A DNA stretch of 64,000 nucleotides. Source: Streptomyces sp. A1136. GTDB lineage: Bacteria; Actinomycetota; Actinomycetes; Streptomycetales; Streptomycetaceae. The DNA lies in contig NZ_SSBJ01000038.1 in the NCBI RefSeq assembly GCF_004795055.1, forward strand, positions 1 to 64,000. The letters run 5' to 3'. The notes under the pieces were generated by a model. The model ran no database searches. It was given only the letters and a program-made list of their open reading frames with translations, and was not told the origin of the DNA. A program made the translations under genes and the position numbers. Shown piece after piece: positions 50,739 to 59,659 of the stretch; position 1 is the first letter of the stretch; each line of letters starts with the position of its first letter.

Positions 50739-51563
50739 ATGCCACCAAGGAACAGGGTGCGGCCCAACGCGACGGCGATGAGGATGGTCGGCGCCCAAGT
50801 CGCCGCCGCCCGCGTCGCCAAAGGACTGACTCAGCGGGAGCTCGGAAAGAGGGTCGGGCTCCAGGAGGAGAGCATCGCCTCCATCGAGCAGGGCAGGCGC
50901 CCCTTGATGCCCGACGTGGCGGCGCTGATGGACGCCGTGCTCGGGCTGCCCGGCTTGCTCGCCGTCGCGGCCGACCGGCTGCCCCAGATGGACGTGATAC
51001 CGCCTTGGGCGGAGCCGCTGATGAGCCTGGAGAAGAAAGCCCTGGCCTTGTCCTCGTACGAGAACCAGGTCATCCCGGGTCTGCTCCAGACCAAGGCGTA
51101 TGCGGAGGCGGTCTTCCGCAGCCGCATCCCCATGTACACCGACGACGAGATCGCCGACCAGACGGCCGCCCGGATCGACCGGCAGTCGGTCCTACACCGC
51201 GAGAAGCCGATGCTGGTCAGCTTCGTCATCTGGGAGCCGGCCCTGAGGGGCCCGCTGGGCGGTCCGGAGGTCCTGCGGGAGCAGCTCCAGCACCTGGTGA
51301 CCTGCTCACGGCTCCCCGGTGTGATGATCCAGGTACTGCCGCTGGACCGGACCGCCCACCCGGCCCTCGACGGACCGTTCGTCCTGCTGGAAACGCCGAA
51401 CCACGAGCACATCGCGTACGTCGAAAGCCAACGCGGCAGTCTGGTCGTCTCCGACCTCGATGAGGTCAGCATCATCGCCCAGAGGTATGCGATGCTGCGG
51501 ACACAGGCCCTCAACCCCGACGAGACCAGGGACCTGTTGAACCGGCTGCTAGGAGATCCATGA
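50739..51563 (+). CDS. XRE/DUF5753 regulator, WhiJ-like
   Basis: 274 residues: HTH at about 15-70 (VAAARVAKGLTQRELGKRVGLQEESIASIEQGRRP, in part) and DUF5753 at about 85-270 (VIPGLLQTKAYAEAVF, MIQVLPLDRTAHPALDGPFVLLE, in part). Its stop overlaps the DUF397 start, so the pair is coupled. With the divergent ATPase gene this gives the three-gene WhiJ-type module. In S. coelicolor WhiJ represses development until its DUF397 partner acts; the phenotype of this copy is unknown. Confidence 0.93.
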   Translation: MPPRNRVRPNATAMRMVGAQVAAARVAKGLTQRELGKRVGLQEESIASIEQGRRPLMPDVAALMDAVLGLPGLLAVAADRLPQMDVIPPWAEPLMSLEKKALALSSYENQVIPGLLQTKAYAEAVFRSRIPMYTDDEIADQTAARIDRQSVLHREKPMLVSFVIWEPALRGPLGGPEVLREQLQHLVTCSRLPGVMIQVLPLDRTAHPALDGPFVLLETPNHEHIAYVESQRGSLVVSDLDEVSIIAQRYAMLRTQALNPDETRDLLNRLLGDP

Positions 51564-51799
51564 GCACCGAACTCACGTGGTTCAAGTCCAGCTACAGCGG
51601 CAGCGACGGCGGCAACTGCGTCGAAGTGGGCTACGCCTGGCAGAAGTCGACGTACAGCGGTGATGAGGGCGGCCAGTGCGTCGAGGTCGCGCCCTGCGCC
51701 GACCAGGTACACGTGCGGGACTCGAAGGTCCCGCACGGTCCCGTCCTCACCCTCTCACCGGCTACCTGGACCCGCCTCGCTCACTGGGTCAGCGGGTAG
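51560..51799 (+). CDS. DUF397 protein with duplicated N-terminal motif
   Basis: 79 residues. The usual opening motif occurs twice: WFKSSYSGSDGGNCVEV and then WQKSTYSGDEGGQCVEV, about 22 residues apart, before the single VHVRDSKVPHGPVLTLSP. Normal family members have one copy. ATG at 51560 overlaps the XRE stop (ATGA). The 3' end overlaps the convergent DUF1876-like gene by 19 nt. Confidence 0.92.
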   Translation: MSTELTWFKSSYSGSDGGNCVEVGYAWQKSTYSGDEGGQCVEVAPCADQVHVRDSKVPHGPVLTLSPATWTRLAHWVSG

Positions 51800-52053
51800 G
51801 AGTGCCGGCCCGACTCCGCGTCGATCTCGGTGTGGGCCTTGTCCAGTAGCTGCGACGCGAGATCCATGAGCGCGCGTGCGCCCGCGATCTCCTCACCGAC
51901 GCGGAGCTGGTCCGTGTCGGACGGATGGCGCATGGCGTAGCCCCGCGCCCGCAGTTCGGTGCCGTCCATGAGCCTGAGCAGGGCTGCCGCGCTGGTGCGG
52001 TGGCCCTCCTCGGTGAATTCCATCTCCACATGCCACCCGGCGAGCGTGGCCAT
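51781..52053 (-). CDS. DUF1876-like protein
   Basis: 90 residues with the DUF1876 pattern: GWHVEMEFTEEGHRTSAAALL, in part, ARGYAMRHPSDTDQLRVGEEIAGARAL and MDLASQLLDKA. The fold is dsRBD-like in known members; role unknown. ATG at 52053 with GAGGTGATG upstream. It overlaps the DUF397 gene tail to tail by 19 nt. Confidence 0.75.
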   Translation of the reverse strand: MATLAGWHVEMEFTEEGHRTSAAALLRLMDGTELRARGYAMRHPSDTDQLRVGEEIAGARALMDLASQLLDKAHTEIDAESGRHSYPLTQ

Positions 52054-52109
52054 GAGGCATCACCTCCAGAGGTCGACCTCTTCCCTCCAGGGTGCGCCCA
52101 CCCCTTGGC

Positions 52110-52475
52110 TTACGGCCAGTCGACCATGCCGTGGAAGAGCACCCAGGCCAAGGCGACGGCGGTGGGCGCGAGCGCGGCCACGAGCACGCGCTTCGTGGCG
52201 TGGCGTCGCTGCCAGGGCAGCGCCCATGCCGTCACCACTAGGACGAGCGCCACGGCCAGCCCGACCTGGAGCACCGTGAAGGCGGTGGCGAAGCTGTCGT
52301 CGAAGCGGTGGGCCACCTCGCCGTCGCAGGAGTCGCAGGCCATCGGGCTGATACCGGCGAAGAACAGCGCCACCAGGCCGAGGGGCAGCGTGATCAGGGT
52401 CGTCACCAGCGGCGCGACGAAGGCGCGGCGGTCACGGGCGGTGCGGATGGTGACGGCGGTGGCGTTTTGCGTCAT
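52110..52475 (-). CDS. Small membrane protein
   Basis: 121 residues with three hydrophobic segments (about 18-38, 60-80, 95-115) and a short outer loop with two cysteines (MACDSCDGE) that could form a disulfide or bind metal. No family recognised. ATG at 52475 has GGGGG just upstream, although spacing is short; a start 12 codons earlier is possible. Confidence 0.75.
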   Translation of the reverse strand: MTQNATAVTIRTARDRRAFVAPLVTTLITLPLGLVALFFAGISPMACDSCDGEVAHRFDDSFATAFTVLQVGLAVALVLVVTAWALPWQRRHATKRVLVAALAPTAVALAWVLFHGMVDWP

Positions 52476-52607
52476 GCCCCCATCAAGCCACCCCAGGGGC
52501 CCCCGGCGCATGAGTGCCCGTACTCATCCCCGGGGGGCCGCCCCACCCAGGCCTGGCGGGGCGGCGTCGGGGGGCGGGGGGTTGCCCGCCCCGCTACCCG
52601 GCCCGCT

Positions 52608-53609
52608 TCAGCGCTCCCGGCCCAGCCACTGCGCGACCTCGGTCGCCCAGTACGTGAGGATCGTGTCCGCGCCCGCCCGCTTGATGCCGAGCAGCGTCTC
52701 CATGACGGCGCGGTCGCGGTCGATCCAGCCCTTCTCGGCTGCCGCCTCGACCATCGCGTACTCGCCGCTGATCTGGTACGCGGCCACCGGCACGTCCACC
52801 GCCTGCGCGACCCGGTACAGGATGTCCAGGTAGGGGCCCGCGGGCTTGACCATGACCATGTCGGCGCCCTCCTCCAGGTCCAACGCCAGCTCCCGCAGGG
52901 ACTCGCGCGCGTTCGCCGGGTCCTGCTGGTAGGTCTTGCGGTCGCCCTGGAGGGAGGAGGCGACGGCCTCGCGGAAGGGACCGTAGAACGCCGACGAGTA
53001 CTTCGCCGTGTACGCGAGGATCGACACGTCCTCGTGGCCCGTCTCGTCCAGCGCGTCGCGGATCACCCCGACCTGGCCGTCCATCATCCCGCTGGGCCCG
53101 ACCACGTGGACACCCGCGTCGGCCTGGACCTGCGCCATCTCGGCGTAGCGCTCCAGCGTCGCGTCGTTGTCGACGCGGCCGTGCTCGTCGAGGACACCGC
53201 AGTGGCCGTGGTCGGTGTACTCGTCCAGGCACAGGTCGGACATGATCACGAGGTCGTCGCCCACCTCGGCCTTCACGTCGCGGATCGCGACCTGGAGGAT
53301 GCCGTCCGGCTCCGTGCCCGCCGTGCCCAGCGCGTCCTTGTTCTCGTCCGTCGGGACACCGAACAGCATGATCCCCGAGACGCCGGCCGAGACGGCCTCC
53401 ACGGCCGCCTTCCGCAGGGTGTCACGGGTGTGCTGGACCACGCCCGGCATCGCCGAGATGGGCAGGGGCTCAGTGATGCCCTCGCGCACGAAGGCGGGGA
53501 GGATCAGGTCCGAGGGGTGCAGGCGGGTCTCCGCGACCATTCGTCGCATCGCCGGGGTGGTGCGCAGCCGGCGGGGGCGCGAGCCGGGGAAGGATCCGTA
53601 CGTGCTCAT
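52608..53609 (-). CDS. hemB: Delta-aminolevulinic acid dehydratase HemB
   Basis: 333 residues. Condenses two 5-aminolevulinates to porphobilinogen. Schiff-base lysines are in [15 protein letters not shown] and [11 protein letters not shown]; the metal region [14 protein letters not shown] has Cys, Asp and His. ATG at 53609 (MSTYGSFPG) follows GAGG; the longer frame has no start signal. It is separated from hemD by a strong terminator (53715-53749), so it has its own promoter. Confidence 0.96.
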   Translation of the reverse strand: MSTYGSFPGSRPRRLRTTPAMRRMVAETRLHPSDLILPAFVREGITEPLPISAMPGVVQHTRDTLRKAAVEAVSAGVSGIMLFGVPTDENKDALGTAGTEPDGILQVAIRDVKAEVGDDLVIMSDLCLDEYTDHGHCGVLDEHGRVDNDATLERYAEMAQVQADAGVHVVGPSGMMDGQVGVIRDALDETGHEDVSILAYTAKYSSAFYGPFREAVASSLQGDRKTYQQDPANARESLRELALDLEEGADMVMVKPAGPYLDILYRVAQAVDVPVAAYQISGEYAMVEAAAEKGWIDRDRAVMETLLGIKRAGADTILTYWATEVAQWLGRER

Positions 53610-53714
53610 CTTGTAGTCGCCTCTTCGAGCATCGAGAACAGTCGGCATCCAGCGTAGGCCGTGCCCGCCCGCGTCCCCGCGCCACACCCCGCGCCGCGCC
53701 CCGCCCGGGTACGA

Positions 53715-53749
53715 CGCGGGGCCCGGACGCGTCGCGTCCGGGCCCCGCG
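53715..53749 (-). terminator. Terminator of the rex-hemA-hemC-hemD operon
   Basis: CGCGGGGCCCGGACGCG (53715-53731) and CGCGTCCGGGCCCCGCG (53733-53749) are perfect complements around one T, 18 nt past the hemD stop. Confidence 0.88.
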
Positions 53750-53766
53750 CCTCACCGCTGTCGCCG

Positions 53767-55434
53767 TCAGGTGGTCCGGCGCCGGCGCGCGCCCGGGCGG
53801 CGTTCGCTCGGCCGGTACACCGACTCGCCGGCCTCCTTGGCCGCCTCGCGGCGCGCGGCCCCGTACTCGGCCAGGGCCTCGGCCAGCTTGCCGACGCTCG
53901 GCTCGGGGGAGAGCACGTCGACCCGCAGGCCGTGCTCCTCCGCCGTCTTGGCCGTCGCCGGGCCGATGCAGGCGATCACGGTCACGTTGTGCGGCTTGCC
54001 GGCGATCCCGACGAGGTTGCGCACCGTGGAGGACGAGGTGAAGAGAACGGCGTCGAAGCCGCCGCCCTTGATCGCCTCTCGCGTGTCCGCCGGCGGCGGC
54101 GACGCGCGCACCGTCCGGTAGGCGGTGACGTCGTCGACCTCCCACCCGAGCTCTATCAGGCCCGCGACCAGCGTCTCGGTCGCGATGTCGGCGCGCGGCA
54201 GGAAGACGCGGTCGATCGGGTCGAAGACCGGGTCGTAGGGCGGCCAGTCCTCCAGCAGCCCGGCAGCCGACTGCTCGCCGCTCGGCACCAGGTCCGGCTT
54301 CACACCGAACTCGACCAGCGCGGCGGCCGTCTGCTCGCCCACCGCGGCGACCTTGATGCCCGCGAAGGCGCGCGCGTCGAGCCCGTACTCCTCGAACTTC
54401 TCCCGCACCGCCTTCACGGCGTTGACGGAGGTGAACGCGATCCACTCGTAGCGGCCGGTGACCAGGCCCTTGACGGCCCGTTCCATCTGCTGCGGGGTGC
54501 GCGGCGGCTCCACGGCGATGGTCGGCACCTCGTGCGGCACGGCGCCGTACGAACGCAGCTGGTCGGAGAGCGAGGCGGCCTGCTCCTTGGTACGCGGCAC
54601 GAGCACCCGCCAGCCGAACAGCGGCTTCGACTCGAACCAGGCCAGGTCCTCGCGGCGCGCGGTGGCGCCGTGCTCCCCGACCACGGCTATGACCGAGCGC
54701 GAACCCTCGGGCGAGGGGAGCACCTTGCCCTGCTTGAAGACCTGCGCGATGGAGCCCAGCGTCGCGCTCCAGGTCCGCTGCCGGGTCGTCGTACCGGCGA
54801 CGGTCACCGTCAGCGGGGTGTCGGGCCCCCGTCCGGCGCCCACCAGCTCCGCGGCGGCGGCCGAGACCGTCTCCAGCGTCGCGGAGACGACGAGGACGCC
54901 GTCGCTCGCGCCGACCTCGCTCCAGCAGCGCGCCGAGGCGGTGCGGGCGTCCAGGAAGCGCACGTCGGCGCCCCCCTGGCCGCGCAGCGGCACACCGGCG
55001 TAGGCGGGCACGCCGACGGCGGTCGCGACTCCGGGCACCACCTCGAAGGGAATGCCCTCGGTGGCGCAGACGAGCATCTCCTCGGCCGCGTTGCCGTCGA
55101 GCCCGGGGTCTCCGGTGACGGCACGCACGACCCGCCTGCCGGCCCGTGCGGCCTCCATGACAAGATTGGTCGCGTCGCGGATCACCGGCACCCCGGCGGC
55201 TGCTGACATTTCGTCAGGTACCGTCAGCTGCGGCGTGTCGACACCGGCGCGCGCGTGGGTGCGGACGACCTCCAGCACCTCGGGCTCCGCGATCAGCACA
55301 TCGGCCGAGGCGAGCGCCTCCACGGCGCGCAGCGTCAGCAGACCCGGGTCGCCGGGACCGGCGCCCAGGAACGTGACGTGCCCGTGGGCGGCGACCGCCG
55401 CGAAAGCGGAGGGGGTGGGACTTGAGGGGTTCAA
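53767..55434 (-). CDS. hemD: Fused uroporphyrinogen-III C-methyltransferase/synthase
   Basis: 555 residues, two domains. Residues 20-250 are a tetrapyrrole methylase ([21 protein letters not shown], in part; [18 protein letters not shown]) that can make precorrin-2 for sirohaem or cobalamin. Residues 275-535 are uroporphyrinogen-III synthase ([39 protein letters not shown]). The methylase motifs are rather diverged (GDPGLDGN for the usual GDPFVFGR-type loop), so its activity is uncertain. TTG at 55434 overlaps the hemC stop (TTGA). Confidence 0.93.
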   Translation of the reverse strand: MNPSSPTPSAFAAVAAHGHVTFLGAGPGDPGLLTLRAVEALASADVLIAEPEVLEVVRTHARAGVDTPQLTVPDEMSAAAGVPVIRDATNLVMEAARAGRRVVRAVTGDPGLDGNAAEEMLVCATEGIPFEVVPGVATAVGVPAYAGVPLRGQGGADVRFLDARTASARCWSEVGASDGVLVVSATLETVSAAAAELVGAGRGPDTPLTVTVAGTTTRQRTWSATLGSIAQVFKQGKVLPSPEGSRSVIAVVGEHGATARREDLAWFESKPLFGWRVLVPRTKEQAASLSDQLRSYGAVPHEVPTIAVEPPRTPQQMERAVKGLVTGRYEWIAFTSVNAVKAVREKFEEYGLDARAFAGIKVAAVGEQTAAALVEFGVKPDLVPSGEQSAAGLLEDWPPYDPVFDPIDRVFLPRADIATETLVAGLIELGWEVDDVTAYRTVRASPPPADTREAIKGGGFDAVLFTSSSTVRNLVGIAGKPHNVTVIACIGPATAKTAEEHGLRVDVLSPEPSVGKLAEALAEYGAARREAAKEAGESVYRPSERRPGARRRRTT

Positions 55435-56399
55435 AGCGATCGCTCCCCCATCAGACCGGCCGCGCCCTTGGCCAGCATCTCGTCCGCGAGTTCGCGGCCG
55501 AGCGCCATGGCCTCGTCGTAAGACTGGGGCACGGGACCGGTGGTGGACAGCTGCACCAGCGTCGAGCCGTCGAGGGTTCCGACGACTCCGCGCAGGCGCA
55601 TCTCATTGACAATCTGCCCGTCGGCCAGCAGGTCGGCGAGCGCGCCCACGGGGGCGCTGCATCCGGCCTCCAGGGCGGCGAGGAGGGACCGCTCGGCGGT
55701 CACGGCGGCCCGGGTGAACGGGTCGTCGAGCTCGGCGAGGGCGGCGATCAGGGCCGTGTCCGACGCGAGGCACTCCACGGCCAGGGCTCCCTGACCGGGT
55801 GCGGGCAGCACGTTGTCCACGGACAGCAGGTCGGTGGCTTCGTCCCCGCGCCCGATCCGGTTCAGCCCGGCGGCGGCCAGGACGACCGCGTCGAGCTCAC
55901 CGGCGCGCACGTATCCGATCCGGGTGTCGACGTTCCCGCGGATCGGCACGGTCTCGATGACCTTGCCCAGGCTCTTGGCGTAGGCGTGCAGCTGCGCCGT
56001 GCGGCGCGGCGAACCGGTACCGATCCGCGCGCCGTCGGGCAGCTGCTCGAAGGTCAGGCCGTCACGGGCGACGAGCGCGTCCCGCGCGTCCTCCCGCTTC
56101 GGCATGGCCGCGATCACCAGTTCCCCGGGCTGCGTGGTCGGCAGGTCCTTGAGCGAGTGGACGGCGAAGTCCACCTCGCCCCGCGCCAGCGCGTCGCGCA
56201 GGGCGGTGACGAATACGCCGGTGCCCCCGATCTGCGCCAGGTGCTCCCGGGACACGTCACCGTAGGTCGTGATCTCCACGAGCTCGACGGGTCGGCCGGT
56301 GACCGCCCGTACCGCCTCGGCGACGTGCCCGGACTGCGACATGGCCAGCTTGCTGCGTCGCGTGCCAAGCCGGAGGGGCTGGTCGGGACGTGTGTTCAT
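55431..56399 (-). CDS. hemC: Porphobilinogen deaminase HemC
   Basis: 322 residues. Joins four porphobilinogens to hydroxymethylbilane. The dipyrromethane cofactor Cys is in LEAGCSAPVGA; other marks are RLGTRRSKLAMSQSGHV, HSLKDLPT and GTGSPRRTAQLH. ATG at 56399 overlaps the hemA stop (ATGA), and its stop overlaps the hemD TTG. Normal length. Confidence 0.96.
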   Translation of the reverse strand: MNTRPDQPLRLGTRRSKLAMSQSGHVAEAVRAVTGRPVELVEITTYGDVSREHLAQIGGTGVFVTALRDALARGEVDFAVHSLKDLPTTQPGELVIAAMPKREDARDALVARDGLTFEQLPDGARIGTGSPRRTAQLHAYAKSLGKVIETVPIRGNVDTRIGYVRAGELDAVVLAAAGLNRIGRGDEATDLLSVDNVLPAPGQGALAVECLASDTALIAALAELDDPFTRAAVTAERSLLAALEAGCSAPVGALADLLADGQIVNEMRLRGVVGTLDGSTLVQLSTTGPVPQSYDEAMALGRELADEMLAKGAAGLMGERSL

Positions 56400-58090
56400 G
56401 ATGCCCGTCCTGGGTCGTCGTTCTTCGGATCGGCCGCGTCCGCCCGGCTGACGGAGGCCACCGTCTGAGGGTCGAGGTCGAAGAGTTCACGCAGCGCCTC
56501 CGCGTACCCGGCGCCGCCGGGCTCGCTCGCGAGCTGCTTGACGCGCACGGTCGGCGCGTGGAGGAGCTTGTCTACGACGCGCCGCACGGTCTGCGTCACC
56601 TCGGCCCGCTGGCGCTCGTCCAGGTCCGGCAGGCGTCCGTCCAGCCGTGCCACCTCCATGGCCACCACCTCGGCGGCCATGGCGCGCAGCGCGACGACGG
56701 TGGGCGTGATGTGCGCGGCCCGCTGTGCCGCGCCGAAGGCCGCCACCTCCTCGGTGACGATCGCCCGCACCGCGTCGACGTCGGCCGCCATCGGGGCGTC
56801 CGCCGAGACCTCGGCGAGGGACTCGATGTCGACGAGCCGCACGCCGGGGAGCCGGTGCGCGGCGGCGTCGATGTCGCGCGGCATGGCCAGGTCCAGCAGC
56901 GCCAGCCGGACCGGCCGGGCGTCGACCTGGCTCCGGGCGCCCTTGCGGGGCTGCCGGTGCGCGGCGGCCTCGCCCTGGTCGGCCCAGGTCCCGTGCAGTT
57001 CTAGGGAGTTGGCGTCCACGCCGGTGAGCGCGGACCGCCCGTCGGGGCCCACGGGGCACTCGTCCGCCTCGGCGGGGGCGCTGGTGAGCACCCGCACGGC
57101 GCCGGCGTCGGCGAGCCGTCGCCCGCTCTCGGCGGCGGCCACGAGCCGCGCGAGCACGTCCCGGTCCAGCCCGGCCACGTCCGGCCCGGCGGGGGCAGCC
57201 GCGGTGGGGGCGGCGACGGCGGGCGGGGTGGGGGGCACCGGGTCGGGGGCGGCGTCCCGGGAGACGGCGGCGAGCACGTCGTCCGCGGTCAGCACCAGCC
57301 CGGTCGCCCCGGTACAGGAGACGACCACGTCGACCAGGGCCAATTCGTCGGCGACCGAGGCCATGGGAACGGCCCGCGCCGCCACCCCGGTGCCCGAGGC
57401 AACCAGAATCCCGGCCAAACGCTCCGCACGCTCCGCGGTCCGGTTCGCCACGACGATCTCGGCGACACCGACCCGCGCCAGCGTGGCAGCGGCCAGCGAC
57501 GACATCGAACCTGCGCCGATCACCAGCGCCCGCTTGCCCGCCGCCCACGCGGAGACCTCGGCCCCCATCGACAGCTGCTCCAGGCCGAACGTCACCAGCG
57601 ACTGCCCGGCCCGGTCGATCCCGGTCTCCGAGTGCGCCCGCTTGCCGACCCGCAGGGCCTGCTGGAACAGGTCGTTGATCAGCCGGCCCGCCGTGTGCTG
57701 CTCCTGCCCCAGCGCCAGCGCGTCCTTGATCTGCCCGAGGATCTGGCCCTCGCCGACCACCATCGAGTCCAGCCCGCACGCCACCGAGAACAGGTGGTGC
57801 ACGGCCCGGTCCTCGTAGTGCACGTAGAGGTACGGGGTGAGCTCCTCCAGCGCCACCCCGCTGTGCTGCGCCAGCAACGTCGACAGCTCGGCCACACCGG
57901 CGTGGAACTTGTCCACGTCCGCGTACAGCTCGATGCGGTTGCAGGTGGCGAGCACCGTCGCCTCCGTCGCCGGCTCGGCGGCCAGGGTGTCGTGCAGCAG
58001 CTTGACCTTGGCGTCGGCGGACAGCGAGGCCCGCTCCAGCACGCTCACCGGCGCGCTGCGGTGGCTCAGCCCTACGACCAGCAGACTCAT
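56396..58090 (-). CDS. hemA: Glutamyl-tRNA reductase HemA, with large insertion
   Basis: 564 residues; most bacterial HemA are 420-460. It reduces glutamyl-tRNA with NADPH to glutamate-1-semialdehyde, first step of haem synthesis. Catalytic Cys50 is in VLATCNRIELYA, and the NADPH loop is LVIGAGSMSSLAAATLA. An insertion of about 115 residues (about 285-400, Pro/Ala-rich then RKGARSQVDARPV) splits the NADPH domain before LALLDLAMPRDI. From memory the S. coelicolor enzyme is similarly long, so it is a lineage feature. ATG at 58090 overlaps the rex stop. Confidence 0.95.
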   Translation of the reverse strand: MSLLVVGLSHRSAPVSVLERASLSADAKVKLLHDTLAAEPATEATVLATCNRIELYADVDKFHAGVAELSTLLAQHSGVALEELTPYLYVHYEDRAVHHLFSVACGLDSMVVGEGQILGQIKDALALGQEQHTAGRLINDLFQQALRVGKRAHSETGIDRAGQSLVTFGLEQLSMGAEVSAWAAGKRALVIGAGSMSSLAAATLARVGVAEIVVANRTAERAERLAGILVASGTGVAARAVPMASVADELALVDVVVSCTGATGLVLTADDVLAAVSRDAAPDPVPPTPPAVAAPTAAAPAGPDVAGLDRDVLARLVAAAESGRRLADAGAVRVLTSAPAEADECPVGPDGRSALTGVDANSLELHGTWADQGEAAAHRQPRKGARSQVDARPVRLALLDLAMPRDIDAAAHRLPGVRLVDIESLAEVSADAPMAADVDAVRAIVTEEVAAFGAAQRAAHITPTVVALRAMAAEVVAMEVARLDGRLPDLDERQRAEVTQTVRRVVDKLLHAPTVRVKQLASEPGGAGYAEALRELFDLDPQTVASVSRADAADPKNDDPGRAS

Positions 58091-58899
58091 GCCGGCATCA
58101 CCGCCGGGACGTCACCCTCGGGGCCGCCCTTGCGGACGGTCGGGGAGGGGGCGGCGGTCGCGGCGGCCACCGGGCCCTCGGCGGTCACCTGGCCCTCGGC
58201 GGCGCCGGTCGCGGAGCCCGCGGCGGCCGCCGCTTCCTCGCCGGCCTTGCGCTGCTCGTGGAACGCCAGGATCTGGAGCTCGATCGACAGGTCGACCTTG
58301 CGCACGTCGACGCCGTCCGGCACGGACAGCACGGTCGGCGCGAAGTTCAGGATGGAGGTGACGCCGGCGGCGATGAGCCGCTCGCTCACCTGCTGCGCCG
58401 CGCCCGCCGGAGTGGCGATGACCCCGATGGAGACGCCGTTCTCCTCGATGATCTTCTCCAGCTCATCGGTGTGCTGCACGGGCATGCCGGCCACGGGCTT
58501 GCCCGCCATCGCCGGGTCGGCGTCGATCAGCGCCGCGACGCGGAAGCCGCGCGAGGCGAAACCGCCGTAGTTGGCCAGGGCCGCGCCGAGGTTGCCGATG
58601 CCGACGATGACGACCGGCCAGTCCTGGGTGAGACCGAGTTCGCGGGAGATCTGGTAGACGAGGTACTCGACGTCGTAGCCGACCCCGCGCGTGCCGTACG
58701 AGCCGAGGTAGGAGAAGTCCTTGCGGAGCTTGGCGGAGTTGACGCCGGCGGCGGCGGCGAGCTCTTCGGAGGACACCGTGGGCACCGATCGCTCGGAGAG
58801 CGCGGTGAGGGCACGCAAGTACAGCGGAAGCCTGGCGACAGTGGCCTCGGGAATACCTCGGCTGCGGGTCGCCGGTCGGTGAGTTCGGCCAGTTGCCAC
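58087..58899 (-). CDS. rex: Redox-sensing transcriptional repressor Rex
   Basis: 270 residues: N-terminal winged helix (LRALTALSERSVPTVSSEELA, in part; SAKLRKDFSYLGSYGTRGVGY, in part) and a Rossmann domain (VVIVGIGNLGAALANY) that binds NADH or NAD+. High NADH releases it from DNA and derepresses respiratory and haem genes. The C-terminal 55 residues are Ala/Gly/Pro-rich. GTG start at 58899. First gene of rex-hemA-hemC-hemD, with an operator in its own promoter. Confidence 0.96.
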   Translation of the reverse strand: MATGRTHRPATRSRGIPEATVARLPLYLRALTALSERSVPTVSSEELAAAAGVNSAKLRKDFSYLGSYGTRGVGYDVEYLVYQISRELGLTQDWPVVIVGIGNLGAALANYGGFASRGFRVAALIDADPAMAGKPVAGMPVQHTDELEKIIEENGVSIGVIATPAGAAQQVSERLIAAGVTSILNFAPTVLSVPDGVDVRKVDLSIELQILAFHEQRKAGEEAAAAAGSATGAAEGQVTAEGPVAAATAAPSPTVRKGGPEGDVPAVMPA

Positions 58900-58976
58900 G
58901 ATGCTCCTGCGGGATGAGCGGGGCTGCAGGCGGTCACTTGTCCCAAGACCGCCCCGTCGGAAAGCAGGCTATGTCT

Positions 58977-58994
58977 TTGTGAACGCGTGCACAA
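58977..58994. promoter_or_regulatory. Rex operator (ROP)
   Basis: TTGTGAACGCGTGCACAA matches the Rex palindrome TTGTGAANNNNTTCACAA with one mismatch (GC for TC in the right arm). It lies 78 nt upstream of the rex GTG, as expected for an autoregulated operon. Confidence 0.88.
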
Positions 58995-59173
58995 AGATTG
59001 TGTCCGCTTTGTCCGTCCAAAGTGACCGGGGTCACGCGGTCCGGCCGCCGTGGGGCGGAACCGGGAACAGACCGAACCCGTTCAAATACGGAGGGGGGCA
59101 AAGCGGTACACACTCCTCATCGATACGCACCCGAGCCCCCACAAATCGCCCATGATGGTAACCGTCCGGGCGG

Positions 59174-59452
59174 TCAGCCCTCCAACGCCCGGCGCAGCCG
59201 CTCGGGGTTCACCTTCCAGAAGGTGTGCTGTTCCCCGTCGACCAACACCACGGGGATCTGCTCCCAGTGCAGCCGGTACAACTCCGCGTCCTGCGAGATG
59301 TCCTTCTTCTCCCACCGCGCCCCGGTCTCGGCGCAGATCTTCTCCACCACCTCCTGGGCGTCGTCACACAGGTGGCATCCCGGCTTCCCGATGAGCGTGA
59401 CCAGCCGCTCCTCGGGGCGCTTCTTCTCCTTGCGGCGCAACAGAGGACTCAT
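59174..59452 (-). CDS. Glutaredoxin-like family protein
   Basis: 92 residues, DUF836/glutaredoxin type: TLIGKPGCHLCDDAQEVV with CHLC active site, QIPVVLVDGEQHTFWKV (cis-Pro region, in part). Often near rex and bldN in streptomycetes. ATG at 59452; the preceding open frame is not used. Likely a thiol oxidoreductase; partner unknown. Confidence 0.92.
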   Translation of the reverse strand: MSPLLRRKEKKRPEERLVTLIGKPGCHLCDDAQEVVEKICAETGARWEKKDISQDAELYRLHWEQIPVVLVDGEQHTFWKVNPERLRRALEG

Positions 59453-59621
59453 GCCGTCATTGTCCCGCGCCGCGCGACCGCCGCGGACGGCCGGCCAAGG
59501 GGCGCGGGAAGGGACGGGAAGGCGGCGGAGGAAGGGAAGCGAAGCGAAGGCGGCGGGACGGCGGCGGGGAGGCCGCGCGGAGGCGGTCGTTCCGCAGAGT
59601 TCACGCCCGCGTTCCCCTTCG

Positions 59622-59639
59622 GTTCGGGAACTCCCGAAC
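59622..59639. promoter_or_regulatory. 18-bp perfect palindrome before the HAD hydrolase
   Basis: GTTCGGGA-AC-TCCCGAAC, 20 nt before the ATG at 59660. It probably overlaps the promoter and may be an operator. Confidence 0.5.
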
Positions 59640-59659
59640 ACAATGGCTATGCTCACGTC

